64,000 nucleotides of DNA from CAVUDO01 sp963740255 (GCA_963740255.1 CAVUDO010000006.1:682001-746000); one strand, 5' to 3'; counted from the first letter of the stretch, positions 26,736-35,409 are shown. Program-made: numbers and translations. The notes: generated by a model from the letters alone, not told the origin.

Positions 26736-27017
26736 CCGCCCAGCGTAGGCGGCCGGGCACCGCACGCACACGTGCGGAGGGCGGTTCGCCGGACTTGGGG
26801 CACCTCGGGACTGCGGCGTGGCGGGGAGTCGATAATCTCTACCCGTGCCGCCCCGTTCTCCTTGCCTGTCGCCGCGCGTCCCGGCGACCGATCCGGCGGA
26901 GGACGCAGTGCGGCGCGCGGCCACCCGGGCAACCCGCGGAGAGCCGGGCGTGGGTCTCGCCGTGGCGGTCGACGACCGTGGGTCGGCCGATGGCCGGTTC
27001 CGAACGAGAGGTCGCGG

Positions 27018-28580
27018 GTGAGCGTCGAGACAGCCGTGCCAGATCCGGAGAGCGGGGCCGGCCCCGCGGTCTCCGCGGACCCGGTCCACAGTGGTGCGGC
27101 CGGACGCCGGGCGATGGCGCTGTGCGCGCTGGGATTCGGCCTGGTCGCCGTCGCGGGGCTGCTCGGTCCGTCCGTGGTGGCGGTGACGTTGCCGCAGCGG
27201 GAGGCGTGGCACCCGCCCTACTGGTTCGACGCCGACCCGTCCCCGTGGCTCGTCGTCGGGCTCGCGTTCGCGGCACTGGTCTGCGGGGCGATCGGCATCC
27301 ACCTGGGACTCCGGGCACTGGCCACCGGCTGGCAGCCGCGATTGCGGCAACTCGTCGGCCTCGGTGTCGGCGGGGTGGGCGCGATCGCGCTGGTGCCGCC
27401 GATGAGCTCCGGCGACATCCTGATGTACGCCGCGTACGGCCGGACCGCGGCGCTCGGCGAGAGCCCCTACGTCACCGCGCCCGCCGACATCTCCCGGCTG
27501 GGCTACGACCCGGTGACCAGCTCCACCGAGCTGCCGTGGCAGGAGAAGACCTCGGTCTACGGGCCGGTCGCCACCTGGATCCAGGAGGCGGCGTCCCGGG
27601 TCTCCGGCGAGTCCACGCACACCACGGTGATGTGGCTGCACCTGGTGAACGCGCTGGCGTACGTGGTGATCGGCCTGCTGGTGATCGTGCTCGCCGGGCG
27701 CGACCCGGGCGCGCGGGCGCGGGCCGCGCTGCTCGTGCTGGCCAATCCGGTGCTGGTCTGGGCCGTGGTGGCCGGCGCCCACAACGACGCCCAGGCCGTG
27801 GTGTTCGCGGTCGCCGCACTGGTGGTGGCCCGGCGGTCTCCGTTCGCCGCGGGGCTGCTGGTCGGGCTGGGCGGCGCGGTGAAGTTGAACGTCGGTCTGT
27901 TCGGGTTGGCACTGCTGTGGGGGATGCGCAGGTCGAAACGCAGCATCGCCGAGCTGTGCGCCGGCGCCGCGTTGGCGCTGATCGGCACCTACGGCGTGGT
28001 CGGCCCGCACGCGTTCGACCAGCTCCGGGCCGCGGGCAGCTACATCTCCACGGGCACCCCGTGGCGGCTGATCTTCGGCCCGCTGCACCTGTTGCTGATG
28101 CCGATCGGGGCGGCCCGGACGGTGATCGCCGTCGCGGCGATGGTCTCGATCGTGCTGATGGCGATCCTGCTGGCCCGTGCGCTGCCGATGCCGGTGCTGC
28201 GGCCGGCCGGCCCGGACGACCCGACCCCCGACGCCGTCCGTGCGGCCGCTGTGCTGTGCCTGGCCTGGGTGCTGATGACGCACTACAGCCTGCCCTGGTA
28301 CGACATGGTGGCGTGGGTGCCGGTGGCGCTGCTGGTGGCGTCCCCGGTCGACCGCCTGCTGCTCGTCCGGACGGCGATGATGTCGGCGGCGTACGTGGCC
28401 GCCCGGGCCGTCGTGCTGCCGCCGAACCTGGACTTCCTCACCACCCGGATCATCGACACGGTGACGCCGGTGGTGCAGACCGTGGTGATCGTGCTGCTGG
28501 TCCGCTGGTGCTGGCGGCGCGGGGCCCGCCTGCCGTCACCGTTCTCCTCCCGCGAGCGGGTGGACGCCCGTCGGGAGTGA
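27018..28580 (+). CDS. Polyprenol-phosphomannose-dependent mannosyltransferase (MptB-like)
   Basis: A 520-residue GT-C-type membrane glycosyltransferase with about 12-13 hydrophobic helices. It would transfer mannose from polyprenyl-phosphomannose on the outer face of the membrane to a cell-envelope lipoglycan. The family signature PPMSSGDILMYAAYGRTAALGESPY carries the acidic catalytic residue, followed by YGPVATWIQ and AGAHNDAQAVVF. The GTG start is preceded by GAGAGG at seven bases. No other envelope gene is adjacent. MptB is the closest assignment; MptA-like relatives are not excluded. Confidence 0.85.
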   Translation: MSVETAVPDPESGAGPAVSADPVHSGAAGRRAMALCALGFGLVAVAGLLGPSVVAVTLPQREAWHPPYWFDADPSPWLVVGLAFAALVCGAIGIHLGLRALATGWQPRLRQLVGLGVGGVGAIALVPPMSSGDILMYAAYGRTAALGESPYVTAPADISRLGYDPVTSSTELPWQEKTSVYGPVATWIQEAASRVSGESTHTTVMWLHLVNALAYVVIGLLVIVLAGRDPGARARAALLVLANPVLVWAVVAGAHNDAQAVVFAVAALVVARRSPFAAGLLVGLGGAVKLNVGLFGLALLWGMRRSKRSIAELCAGAALALIGTYGVVGPHAFDQLRAAGSYISTGTPWRLIFGPLHLLLMPIGAARTVIAVAAMVSIVLMAILLARALPMPVLRPAGPDDPTPDAVRAAAVLCLAWVLMTHYSLPWYDMVAWVPVALLVASPVDRLLLVRTAMMSAAYVAARAVVLPPNLDFLTTRIIDTVTPVVQTVVIVLLVRWCWRRGARLPSPFSSRERVDARRE

Positions 28581-28678
28581 CCGAGCGGAGCGGGAAACCA
28601 GAGGACACAGCGTCCGTCACGGGACCGCCGAGCTCCAGCGGGGCGGCACGTGACCGAAGCCGCACGTCGCGCTGAGAT

Positions 28679-28708
28679 CGTTAGCCAAGGTAATGAGGTA
28701 GGCTAACG
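28679..28708. promoter_or_regulatory. Probable MarR autoregulatory operator
   Basis: A perfect inverted repeat CGTTAGCC ... GGCTAACG with a 14-base spacer, ending four bases before the MarR GTG. The spacer is AT-richer and covers the likely promoter. It is typical of a self-repressing MarR gene. Confidence 0.7.
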
Positions 28709-28712
28709 AAAC

Positions 28713-29156
28713 GTGATCATCGCCGTGGGCCGCCGCTCGAAGACCGCCGACCTGGCCGCCCAGCTCCGTGGCGCCGTGACGCGGTTCCACCGGCGGCTCC
28801 GCCGCGAACGCGCCGACACCGATCTCACGCTGACCCAGGGCTCGGCGCTCACCGCGGTCGAGCAGGCCGGCACGATGACGCCCCGCGGTCTCGCCGCGGC
28901 CGAAGGCGTCCGCCCGCCGTCGATGACCAAGGTGATCGCCGCACTCGAGGAACGCGGCCTGCTGCACCGCGCCGCGCACCCCACCGACGGCCGGCAGGTG
29001 ATCCTCTCGCTCACCCCCGCCGGCGACGCGCTGCTCCGGGAGAACCGCCGGCTGCGCGAGGCCTGGCTCGCCCGGCAGCTCGCCACCCTCACCCCGGCCG
29101 AGCGCGGGACTCTGCGTGACGCGGCCGCGATCCTCGACCGCCTGGCCGGCACGTGA
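28713..29156 (+). CDS. MarR family transcriptional regulator
   Basis: A 147-residue winged-helix regulator. The recognition region is MTPRGLAAAEGVRPPSMTKVIAALEERGLL, followed by the wing HPTDGRQVILSLTPAGDALL. The GTG start lies four bases after a perfect inverted repeat, so it probably represses itself and the downstream efflux gene, 70 bases away on the same strand. The ligand is unknown. Confidence 0.93.
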   Translation: MIIAVGRRSKTADLAAQLRGAVTRFHRRLRRERADTDLTLTQGSALTAVEQAGTMTPRGLAAAEGVRPPSMTKVIAALEERGLLHRAAHPTDGRQVILSLTPAGDALLRENRRLREAWLARQLATLTPAERGTLRDAAAILDRLAGT

Positions 29157-29226
29157 GCGAGCGGAGCGGGCGAACGTCACCGCACAGCCTCGCGAACGCG
29201 GCCGCCGAGCGGAGCGAGGTGCGCCC

Positions 29227-30567
29227 GTGAGTCCTCGCGCGGAACTCCGCTCGATGTTCCAGTCGCTCGGCGTGCGCAACTACCGGCTGTACGCGGCCGG
29301 CGCGGTCGTCTCGCTGACCGGCCTGTGGGCGCAGATGATCGCGCAGGACTGGCTGGTGCTGGAACTGTCCGGCAACTCCGGGACGGCGCTCGGCCTGGTC
29401 ACCGCGTTGCAGTTCGTCCCGGTGCTGCTGCTCACCCTCTGGGGCGGCGTGATCGCCGACCGGCTGGACAAGCGCAAGATCCTGTTCGCGACCCAGGCCG
29501 CGCTCGGACTGCTCGCGCTGGCGATGGGCGCGTTGGTGGTCTCCGACGCGGTGCGGCTGTGGCACGTGTACGTCTTCGCGGCGCTGCTCGGGACCGTCGC
29601 CGCGCTGGACACGCCGACCCGGCAGTCGTTCGTCTCGGAGATGGTGGGGCCCGACCGGCTTCCCAACGCCGTCGCGCTCAACTCGGCGGTGTTCAACTCC
29701 GCCCGGCTGGTCGGGCCGGCCGTCGGCGGCCTGGTCATCGCCGGGTTCGGGGTGGGGCCCGCGTTCCTGCTCAACGGCGTGACGGCGATTGCCGTGCTCA
29801 CGGCCATCGTCGCGATGCGACCCGGCGAGCTGTTGCGCGGCACCCGGATGCCCCGGGCCGGCGGCCAGTTGCTGGAGGGCCTGCGGTACGTGCGGGGTCG
29901 GCCCGACCTGCTGCTGGTGGTGACGCTGATGGGCGTCATCGGCACGATGGGCGTGAACTTCAACCTCACGCTCCCACTGTTGGCCAAGGCCGAGTTCGCG
30001 GTGGGAGCCGCCTCCTTCGGGCTGCTCACCAGCGCGTTCGCCGGTGGGGCACTGGTGGGGGCGCTGGTCGGGAGCCGCCGGCGGGGCCGGCCCTCGGCCG
30101 TGCTGCTGCTCAGCCTCGCCGCGCTGTTCGGCCTGCTGGAGGTGCTGGTCGCCTTCGCTCCGACGTTCGCGATTGCCGCGCTCGTCCTGGTGCCGACCGG
30201 GGCGTTCCTGATCGGACACAACAACGTGGCCAACGCGCGGGTCCAACTCGGGACGCCGGCGCGGCTGCGCGGCCGGGTGATGTCGCTCTACCTGCTGGTC
30301 TTCCTCGGCGGCACTCCGGTGGGCGCGTTGCTCGTCGGCTGGATCAGCGACCAGTTCGGTGCGCGCGCCGGCCTGGTGGTCGGCGGTGCGTCCGTGCTGG
30401 CGGCCGTCGGGGTGCTGGCGCTGGTCCGGTTGCGCCGGAACGGCATGAAGGTCCGGCTGCACCGTCTTCCCCGACCGCACGTGCACCTGGTCGGGGGAGA
30501 GGCCGGCGAGGTCCGCATCCCCCCGGCCAGGCCGCGCACCGCGCCGCGCGACTCCGAGGTCGCCTAG
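29227..30567 (+). CDS. MFS efflux transporter (EntS/MFS_3 type)
   Basis: A 446-residue carrier with about 12 membrane spans and a hydrophilic C-terminal tail. The motif WGGVIADRLDKRKILFATQ between helices 2 and 3 and AALDTPTRQSFVSEMVG are typical of the MFS_3 exporters. It lies in one operon with a MarR regulator, so drug or metabolite efflux is likely. Its TAG overlaps the stop of a truncated ynfA on the other strand, marking a junction where that gene lost its 3' part. Confidence 0.92.
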   Translation: MSPRAELRSMFQSLGVRNYRLYAAGAVVSLTGLWAQMIAQDWLVLELSGNSGTALGLVTALQFVPVLLLTLWGGVIADRLDKRKILFATQAALGLLALAMGALVVSDAVRLWHVYVFAALLGTVAALDTPTRQSFVSEMVGPDRLPNAVALNSAVFNSARLVGPAVGGLVIAGFGVGPAFLLNGVTAIAVLTAIVAMRPGELLRGTRMPRAGGQLLEGLRYVRGRPDLLLVVTLMGVIGTMGVNFNLTLPLLAKAEFAVGAASFGLLTSAFAGGALVGALVGSRRRGRPSAVLLLSLAALFGLLEVLVAFAPTFAIAALVLVPTGAFLIGHNNVANARVQLGTPARLRGRVMSLYLLVFLGGTPVGALLVGWISDQFGARAGLVVGGASVLAAVGVLALVRLRRNGMKVRLHRLPRPHVHLVGGEAGEVRIPPARPRTAPRDSEVA

Positions 30568-30665
30568 ACCCCGGTGCTCCGCCAGCTCTGCCAGAACCGC
30601 CAGGCGCCACCGATCTCGGCCAGGGCCGCCAGCGCGAAGAGCGCCAACGGCCTGACGACTGTCAC
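30564..30665 (-). pseudogene. Truncated ynfA (UPF0060) remnant
   Basis: Only 33 residues remain: VTVVRPLALFALAALAEIGGAWRFWQSW and a short tail. This is the start of the UPF0060/YnfA membrane family (normally about 108 residues). The sequence then enters the 3' end of the MFS gene, with no sign of the other three helices. The GTG overlaps the preceding stop as GTGA, so it was once a normal third gene of the operon. It is probably non-functional. Confidence 0.75.
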
Positions 30666-30967
30666 CGGTGCGATCCGGGCCCGCTGTCGGGGGCCGCCTG
30701 GTCGGGGCAGCCCGCCCCACACCCGTGCCGGTGGGCGGTACGCCGGGCGGCCCGCCACCATGCCAGGCCGGCCAGCACCGCCAGCCCGAGCGCGATGCCC
30801 GGCATGAGCTGTCCGAGCAGCACGATCGTGCCGCCGCCCAGCACGCCGGCCGCGAGCAGCAACGGGATCGCGCAGCACGCCGCGCCGGCCAGGCCGGCGA
30901 GACCGGTCAACCCCGAGGGCAGCAACCGCCGAGGACGGACGGTGGGCTCATCCGACGGGATCGACAT
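30662..30967 (-). CDS. Small mercury-transporter-like membrane protein
   Basis: A 101-residue protein with two hydrophobic helices. The pair of Cys in GAACCAIPLLLAAGVLGGG, at the edge of the first helix, recalls MerT/MerE-type metal transporters; a C-terminal HRHGCGAGC adds more thiols. It sits between a CCSFF-motif protein and a ynfA remnant, an order that suggests a metal-resistance operon. Family assignment is by motif only. Confidence 0.7.
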   Translation of the reverse strand: MSIPSDEPTVRPRRLLPSGLTGLAGLAGAACCAIPLLLAAGVLGGGTIVLLGQLMPGIALGLAVLAGLAWWRAARRTAHRHGCGAGCPDQAAPDSGPGSHR

Positions 30968-31096
30968 GGCGGCTCTCTCCGGCGAGGTCGGTGAACGGGA
31001 GCGGGCAGCACGGGGTGGTGGGCGCGGGTGGCCAGGATCGTCGCACCCGGCGCGGAGTGCGGGGCGCGGCGGCCACCTGCCCGCTGCGCAGGGCAC

Positions 31097-31435
31097 TCAC
31101 GACAACCCCGCCGCGGCAACGGCACGGGCGGCCGCCGCGTCGAGCACGGCGGTCTGGGCGGGCGGGACGGTCACGTCCATGAGCACCGCACCGTCCGCGC
31201 CTTCGGCGAAGTCGAAGCAGAAGAACGAGCAGCAGGCGGTCTCGCGTGCGGCCAGGTCCGCGGCCGTCTCCCGCGTGCCCGGGTCCAGCCGTAGGAGCAG
31301 GCGGGTGGGCCCAGGTCGCTCGACGGCCCGCAGTGAGGCGGCGAACAAGGCGTCGAACTCCGCTACCCGCAGCGGCTGTTCGGCCACCGGCAACGTGCAT
31401 GTGTCGGGGACCCAGGCGATCTCGTCTCGGCTCAT
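31097..31435 (-). CDS. Conserved protein with ETACCSFF motif
   Basis: A 112-residue soluble protein with a conserved-looking thiol site RETACCSFFCFDFA and an earlier TCTLPVAEQPLRVAEF. Proteins of this type are found next to MerR regulators and metal transporters in actinobacteria; a role in metal or thiol chemistry is inferred. It heads a leftward operon. The ATG lies only seven bases after the -10-like TACCGT, so its mRNA is probably leaderless. Confidence 0.75.
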   Translation of the reverse strand: MSRDEIAWVPDTCTLPVAEQPLRVAEFDALFAASLRAVERPGPTRLLLRLDPGTRETAADLAARETACCSFFCFDFAEGADGAVLMDVTVPPAQTAVLDAAAARAVAAAGLS

Positions 31436-31442
31436 GACACCG

Positions 31443-31474
31443 ACGGTAACCCTGTACCCAGGTGCCGGATGCAA
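31443..31474 (-). promoter_or_regulatory. MerR-type promoter with long spacer
   Basis: Reading leftward: TTGCAT (31474-31469), a 20-base gap holding the dyad CCGGCACC-TG-GGTACAGG (14 of 18 positions symmetric), then TACCGT (31448-31443). An over-long spacer with a dyad between -35 and -10 is the hallmark of MerR-activated promoters. Confidence 0.6.
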
Positions 31475-31530
31475 GACGTGATCGCCGGCTGGCAGCCTTC
31501 GTGCGGCTACCAGCCGGCGATCATCGGGTC

Positions 31531-32523
31531 CTACCAGGCGTACGCCTCCGGAGCGGGCTTGGCGCCGTTCGGCCCGGGCGGCGGGAAGATCTCGTCCAGC
31601 GTGGCCAGCGTGTCGGCGTCCAGGGTCAGCTCGGTGGCACGCAGGGTGCCGTCGAGCTGTTCGACCGTGCGCGGGCCGATGATCGGGGCCGTCACCCCCT
31701 CCTGCGCCAGCAGCCAGGCGAGCCCGACGATGGCCGGGTCCTCGCCGAGGTCGGCGCACAGCTTCTCGTACGCCTCGATCGCCTCCCGGTGCTGGTCGAG
31801 GCCCTCGCCCGAGCGGCCGGAGAGCGACCGGGAGCCGGTGCCCTCCCGCTGCTTGCGGAGCGCGCCGGAGAGCAGCCCGCCGTGCAACGGCGACCACGGG
31901 ATGACGCCGAGGCCGTACTCCCTGGCCGCCGGCAGCACCTCGAGCTCGATCCAGCGGGTGAGCAGGTTGTAGATGGACTGCTCGCTGACCAGGCCGAGGA
32001 AGTGCCGTGCCTTCGCGGCCTCCTGGGCCTGGGCGAGGTGCCAGCCGGCGAAGTTGGACGAGCCGACGTAGACGATCTTGCCCTGCGCGTGCAGCACCTC
32101 CATCGCCGACCAGATCTCCTCCCACGGGGTCGACCGGTCGACGTGGTGCATCTGGTAGAGGTCGATGTAGTCGGTCTGCAGCCGCTTCAGCGAGGCGTCG
32201 CAGGCCCGGCGGATGTTCAGCGCCGACAGGAAGGTCTCGTTCGGCCAGTCGCCCATCCCGCCGTAGAGCTTGGTGGCCAGCACGGTGCGTTCCCGCCGGC
32301 CGTCGCCCTGGGCGAACCAGCGTCCGAGGATCTGCTCGGTGACGCCCTCGCCCTTCTTCCAGCCGTACACGTTCGCGGTGTCGAAGAAGTTGATGCCGTG
32401 TTCGTGCGCGCGGTCCATGATCCCGTGACTGTCCTCTTCGGACGTCTCCGGGCCGAAGTTCATGGTGCCGAGGCAGACCCGGCTCACCGAGAGCCCGGTG
32501 CGACCGAGGTGTGTGTACTGCAT
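31531..32523 (-). CDS. Aldo/keto reductase
   Basis: A 330-residue NADPH-dependent oxidoreductase with a TIM-barrel fold. Catalytic residues are visible: Asp and Tyr in FFDTANVYG, Lys in LATKLYG and His in YQMHHVD. The NADP-binding end PIIGPRTVEQLDGTL is also typical. It begins MQYTHLGRTGLSVSRVCLGTMNFG, the classic start of the AKR11/YghZ-like group. The ATG at 32523 is chosen for that match. Single gene; substrate unknown. Confidence 0.95.
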   Translation of the reverse strand: MQYTHLGRTGLSVSRVCLGTMNFGPETSEEDSHGIMDRAHEHGINFFDTANVYGWKKGEGVTEQILGRWFAQGDGRRERTVLATKLYGGMGDWPNETFLSALNIRRACDASLKRLQTDYIDLYQMHHVDRSTPWEEIWSAMEVLHAQGKIVYVGSSNFAGWHLAQAQEAAKARHFLGLVSEQSIYNLLTRWIELEVLPAAREYGLGVIPWSPLHGGLLSGALRKQREGTGSRSLSGRSGEGLDQHREAIEAYEKLCADLGEDPAIVGLAWLLAQEGVTAPIIGPRTVEQLDGTLRATELTLDADTLATLDEIFPPPGPNGAKPAPEAYAW

Positions 32524-32736
32524 GCGCCCTCCGTAGGGGTGGTTGCGCCGCGGAGCCGTGTCGTGGGTGCTCCTCCGGGAGCAGCGCTCCAGCCCGTTCG
32601 CGGGCAGGCCCCGGGGACCCCTTGCGACCAACCCTGTCACGCCGATCGGCGGCCGGCCACTTCCCTCAACCGGGCGGGCGGCCGTGGGATTCCGGATCTA
32701 TCGGACGCGTTCGACGGACTCTGGCAGGCTGGGTCA

Positions 32737-33537
32737 GTGCTCGACACCCACACCGAGATCCGCAGGACCGGTCCCGACCGGTACGCGACGGTGCTGGACG
32801 CTGGGTGGTCGATCGGCCACTCGATGAACGGCGGATACCTGCAGCTGTCGGTCGTCCGGGCGGCGCTGGCCGCCGAGGGGCATCCGCATCCGGTGGCCGT
32901 CACCACCGACTTCCTCACCGCGGCGCGGCCGGGCGACGCCGAGATCGTGGTGGAGAAGCTGCGCACCGGCAAGACGATCGGTACCGCCCGCGCCACCCTG
33001 ATCCAGGACGGCGAGGCCGTGCTCGTCTCCTCGGTGGTCACCAGCACCCTCGCCGGCGGGCCGGCCGACGTGGACCACGCTCCGACCATCGAGCTGCCCT
33101 CACCCGACCAGTGCACCAAGATCCGGCCGGACATGATGAAGGGCACCCACCTCGGCCTGATGGAACACGTGGACATCCGACTCGCGCCGGAGTTCGCCAA
33201 CCTGCTGCGCAAGAGCGCGGACGGCAGCCTGGCGCTGCGCGGCTGGGCGCGGATGGTTGACGGCCGCGACCCCGATCCGCTCGTCTGCCTGCTCGCCGTG
33301 GACGCCTTCCCGCCGGTGACGTTCACGATCGGGCGGTACGGATGGGCCCCGACGGTGCAGCTCACCACCTACCTGCGGATGCTGCCCGCACCGGGATGGC
33401 TGCGGGCCGAGCTGCGGGGGCAGGTGCTGGCCGGCGGCTGGTTCGACGAAGGCTGCACGCTGCGCGACAGCGCCGGCACCCTCGTCGCGCAGGCCCGCCA
33501 GATGGCCCGCGTCCCCCGCGTCGCCCCGGAACACTGA
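32737..33537 (+). CDS. Acyl-CoA thioesterase family protein (TesB-like double hotdog)
   Basis: A 266-residue protein of the thioesterase-like family. Seen are GWSIGHSMNGGYLQLSVVRAAL near residue 27, TTDFLTAARPGDAEIVVE, and in the second half TVQLTTYLRMLPAPGWLRAE. These make a tandem hotdog fold. It would hydrolyse acyl-CoA in the cytoplasm. The GTG start is followed by LDTHTEIRRTGPDRY. Single gene. Confidence 0.88.
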   Translation: MLDTHTEIRRTGPDRYATVLDAGWSIGHSMNGGYLQLSVVRAALAAEGHPHPVAVTTDFLTAARPGDAEIVVEKLRTGKTIGTARATLIQDGEAVLVSSVVTSTLAGGPADVDHAPTIELPSPDQCTKIRPDMMKGTHLGLMEHVDIRLAPEFANLLRKSADGSLALRGWARMVDGRDPDPLVCLLAVDAFPPVTFTIGRYGWAPTVQLTTYLRMLPAPGWLRAELRGQVLAGGWFDEGCTLRDSAGTLVAQARQMARVPRVAPEH

Positions 33538-33589
33538 CCTGCATCCACGTTTTCGACCGACGCGGGTCTCCGAACTGTACGATTCGGGG

Positions 33590-33886
33590 ATGAGCATCGC
33601 ACCTGCCCCGCGTGAGCCACGCACGATGCCGATTGCGGAGGCTCGTGACCATCTCGGTGAGGTGGTCGACCGCACCAACCAGACCGGGCAGGTGGTGTAC
33701 CTGACCCGACGGGGTCGTCCGGTCGCCGCCATCGTGCCGGCTGCGGACGCCGACCAGTTCTACGCCTCCCGGCGTGCGGCGCTCGCCGAGTCCGTGGATA
33801 CCTTCAACGCCTGGGCCGCGGACGCCGACTTCCTCCACGCCCTCGACGAGGAGAAGGCCGCCGCCGGCGGGATCGCTCGTGCGTGA
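33590..33886 (+). CDS. Phd/YefM-type antitoxin
   Basis: A 98-residue protein. MPIAEARDHLGEVVDRTNQTGQVVYLTRRGRPVAAIVP is a clear Phd/YefM DNA-binding domain, and the acidic C-terminus would wrap the toxin. TACGAT at 33578-33583 lies six bases before the ATG, so the transcript may be leaderless. The toxin gene starts at or just after its stop, and the pair probably represses itself. Confidence 0.9.
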   Translation: MSIAPAPREPRTMPIAEARDHLGEVVDRTNQTGQVVYLTRRGRPVAAIVPAADADQFYASRRAALAESVDTFNAWAADADFLHALDEEKAAAGGIARA

Positions 33887-33893
33887 CGCGCAG

Positions 33894-34199
33894 ATGCGCC
33901 GCGGAGAGGTATGGCGTTACGACGCGGTGATTTCCTCGGCCGCCGGGCACCGGCTCGTCATCACCACCGACGCAGTGCTCGAGCAACGGCCGGGCCGGGT
34001 ACTCACGCTGCCGATCGACCCTTCCGGCAAGCACGTCGAGGACCTGCTCACCGTGGAGGTCCCGGGCTACGGGTGGGTCAACGCCCTGCTTGTGGACTCG
34101 ACCGTGGCCAGTCGTCTGGTCGAACGTGAAGCGACTGTCGAGCAGGACGTGTGGGAGTCGGTGGCCCTTCGCCTCCGAACAGTACTGGGTGACGACTGA
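33894..34199 (+). CDS. MazF/PemK-like toxin
   Basis: A 101-residue protein beginning MRRGEVWRYDAV, the classic opening of MazF/PemK endoribonuclease toxins. It continues ITTDAVLEQRPGRVLTLPID and YGWVNALLVDSTVASRLV in the order of a CcdB/MazF barrel. An in-frame GTG at 33879 overlaps the antitoxin stop and could be used for coupling; the ATG better fits the family. The non-homologous Phd + MazF pairing is known in actinobacteria. Confidence 0.85.
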   Translation: MRRGEVWRYDAVISSAAGHRLVITTDAVLEQRPGRVLTLPIDPSGKHVEDLLTVEVPGYGWVNALLVDSTVASRLVEREATVEQDVWESVALRLRTVLGDD

Positions 34200-34256
34200 C
34201 CCAGTAGCGGCGGAGTCTTCAGGCACGCGGCAAGCCGTGGAGGACCTGAGCGCTGG

Positions 34257-35318
34257 TCAGTTCGGCGTGTGGCGGGAGCCGAAGAGGATGTCGTCCCAGC
34301 TCGGCAGTTCGGCCCGCCGGGCCCGGGGCTGCCCGGGGCCGTCGGCCGCGGCGACCGGCCCGAGGCCGGTCGGATCGAGCCGCTCGCGCCAGTTCTCCTC
34401 GCGCCGCGGCTCCGGACGAGGGTCGGCCGTGCGGCTGCGGCTGGCGACCTGGTGCGCCGTCTCCTCGCGCGCGGCGGCGCCGCGGCGAGCTTCCTCGCGC
34501 CACGGATCGTCGCGTCGGGTGCGGCCCGCGGCCGGACGGGACTGCTCGGGGGCGGTGGGCTCGGCGTCGTTCTCGTCGCCGGACCAGTCCGCGGGCTCCC
34601 GCGCCGGCTCGTCGCGCCGGGCACGTTTCCGGAGCACCGAGAGCGGGGGAACCGTCGGCCCCTCCTTGGGGTCGGCGTCCTCGGCCAGCCTGGTGGCCCA
34701 GGCGGCCCGCGAGGTCGTCTCCGGTGCCTCCTCCTGGGCGAGCAGGAGCTGCTGCCGTTCGGCCGAGAGGAACTGGGCCATGTCGTCGACCGGCATCACC
34801 GTCGAACGGGGTCGGTCGAGGTCCCACTGGGCGTGTGCGGTGGCCTTGCCGGACGGCCAGGTCGCCGTGACCCGCCAGCCGCCGTCATCGCGGCGGTAGG
34901 CGTCCCAGGCGACGGTCTCGATGTTCACCCCGTGCGACCGCAGCCGGGCGTCGGCGATGTCGGCCAGCGTCTGGCCGCTGTCGGCGCCCTTCAGCCGGGT
35001 GCGCCGGGCCAGCTCGGCCATGGCCGCGCGTTCCTGCAATACCGGGCCGGCGAAGCGGAGGACCTTCTCCATCGGCACGTTGGCCAGCCGGGCCACGTGC
35101 TCGGCGGTGTCGCCGGAGCGGATCCGGGACTGGATGTCGCGCGGGGTGAGGGTGGCCTCGACGTCGATCGCGAGCTGGCCCTGGGCGCCGGTGCGTTCAC
35201 GCTGCACCGCGGCGACCACGTTCTCGTCGATCGCCAGCGACAGCATCCGCCCGACCTCGTCGGTGAGGATGAGCGCCTGGCCGTCCTCGGAGACAGCGAC
35301 GAACCGGATGGGGCGCAT
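34257..35318 (-). CDS. sepH: Septation protein SepH
   Basis: A 353-residue actinobacterial division protein that stimulates FtsZ assembly. The N-terminal domain (MRPIRFVAVSEDGQALILTD, residues 1-150) includes a helix-turn-helix-like segment SGDTAEHVARLANVPMEKVLRFAGPV. The C-terminal half is a long, Arg/Glu/Pro-rich disordered tail ending in ELPSWDDILFG, a short conserved patch. The ATG at 35318 is preceded by GGAGGG. It is downstream of serC but probably has its own promoter in the 91-base gap. Confidence 0.95.
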   Translation of the reverse strand: MRPIRFVAVSEDGQALILTDEVGRMLSLAIDENVVAAVQRERTGAQGQLAIDVEATLTPRDIQSRIRSGDTAEHVARLANVPMEKVLRFAGPVLQERAAMAELARRTRLKGADSGQTLADIADARLRSHGVNIETVAWDAYRRDDGGWRVTATWPSGKATAHAQWDLDRPRSTVMPVDDMAQFLSAERQQLLLAQEEAPETTSRAAWATRLAEDADPKEGPTVPPLSVLRKRARRDEPAREPADWSGDENDAEPTAPEQSRPAAGRTRRDDPWREEARRGAAAREETAHQVASRSRTADPRPEPRREENWRERLDPTGLGPVAAADGPGQPRARRAELPSWDDILFGSRHTPN

Positions 35319-35409
35319 CGGGCCTCCCTCCAGCAAATCGGCCCAGGCCGCCCCACCTTACGACCCCGGGCAACGCCGCTGTCCGCACCACGCCGAACGG
35401 CGCGCACAC

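Noticed and set aside
22060..26769. A 1569-codon open frame on the minus strand across the Hsp90-like gene
   Set aside because: Arg/Gly/Val-rich low-complexity translation with no motif; the plus strand carries the GHKL ATPase.
32524..32736. A gene in the gap between the reductase and thioesterase
   Set aside because: No frame has a ribosome-binding site or protein-like composition.
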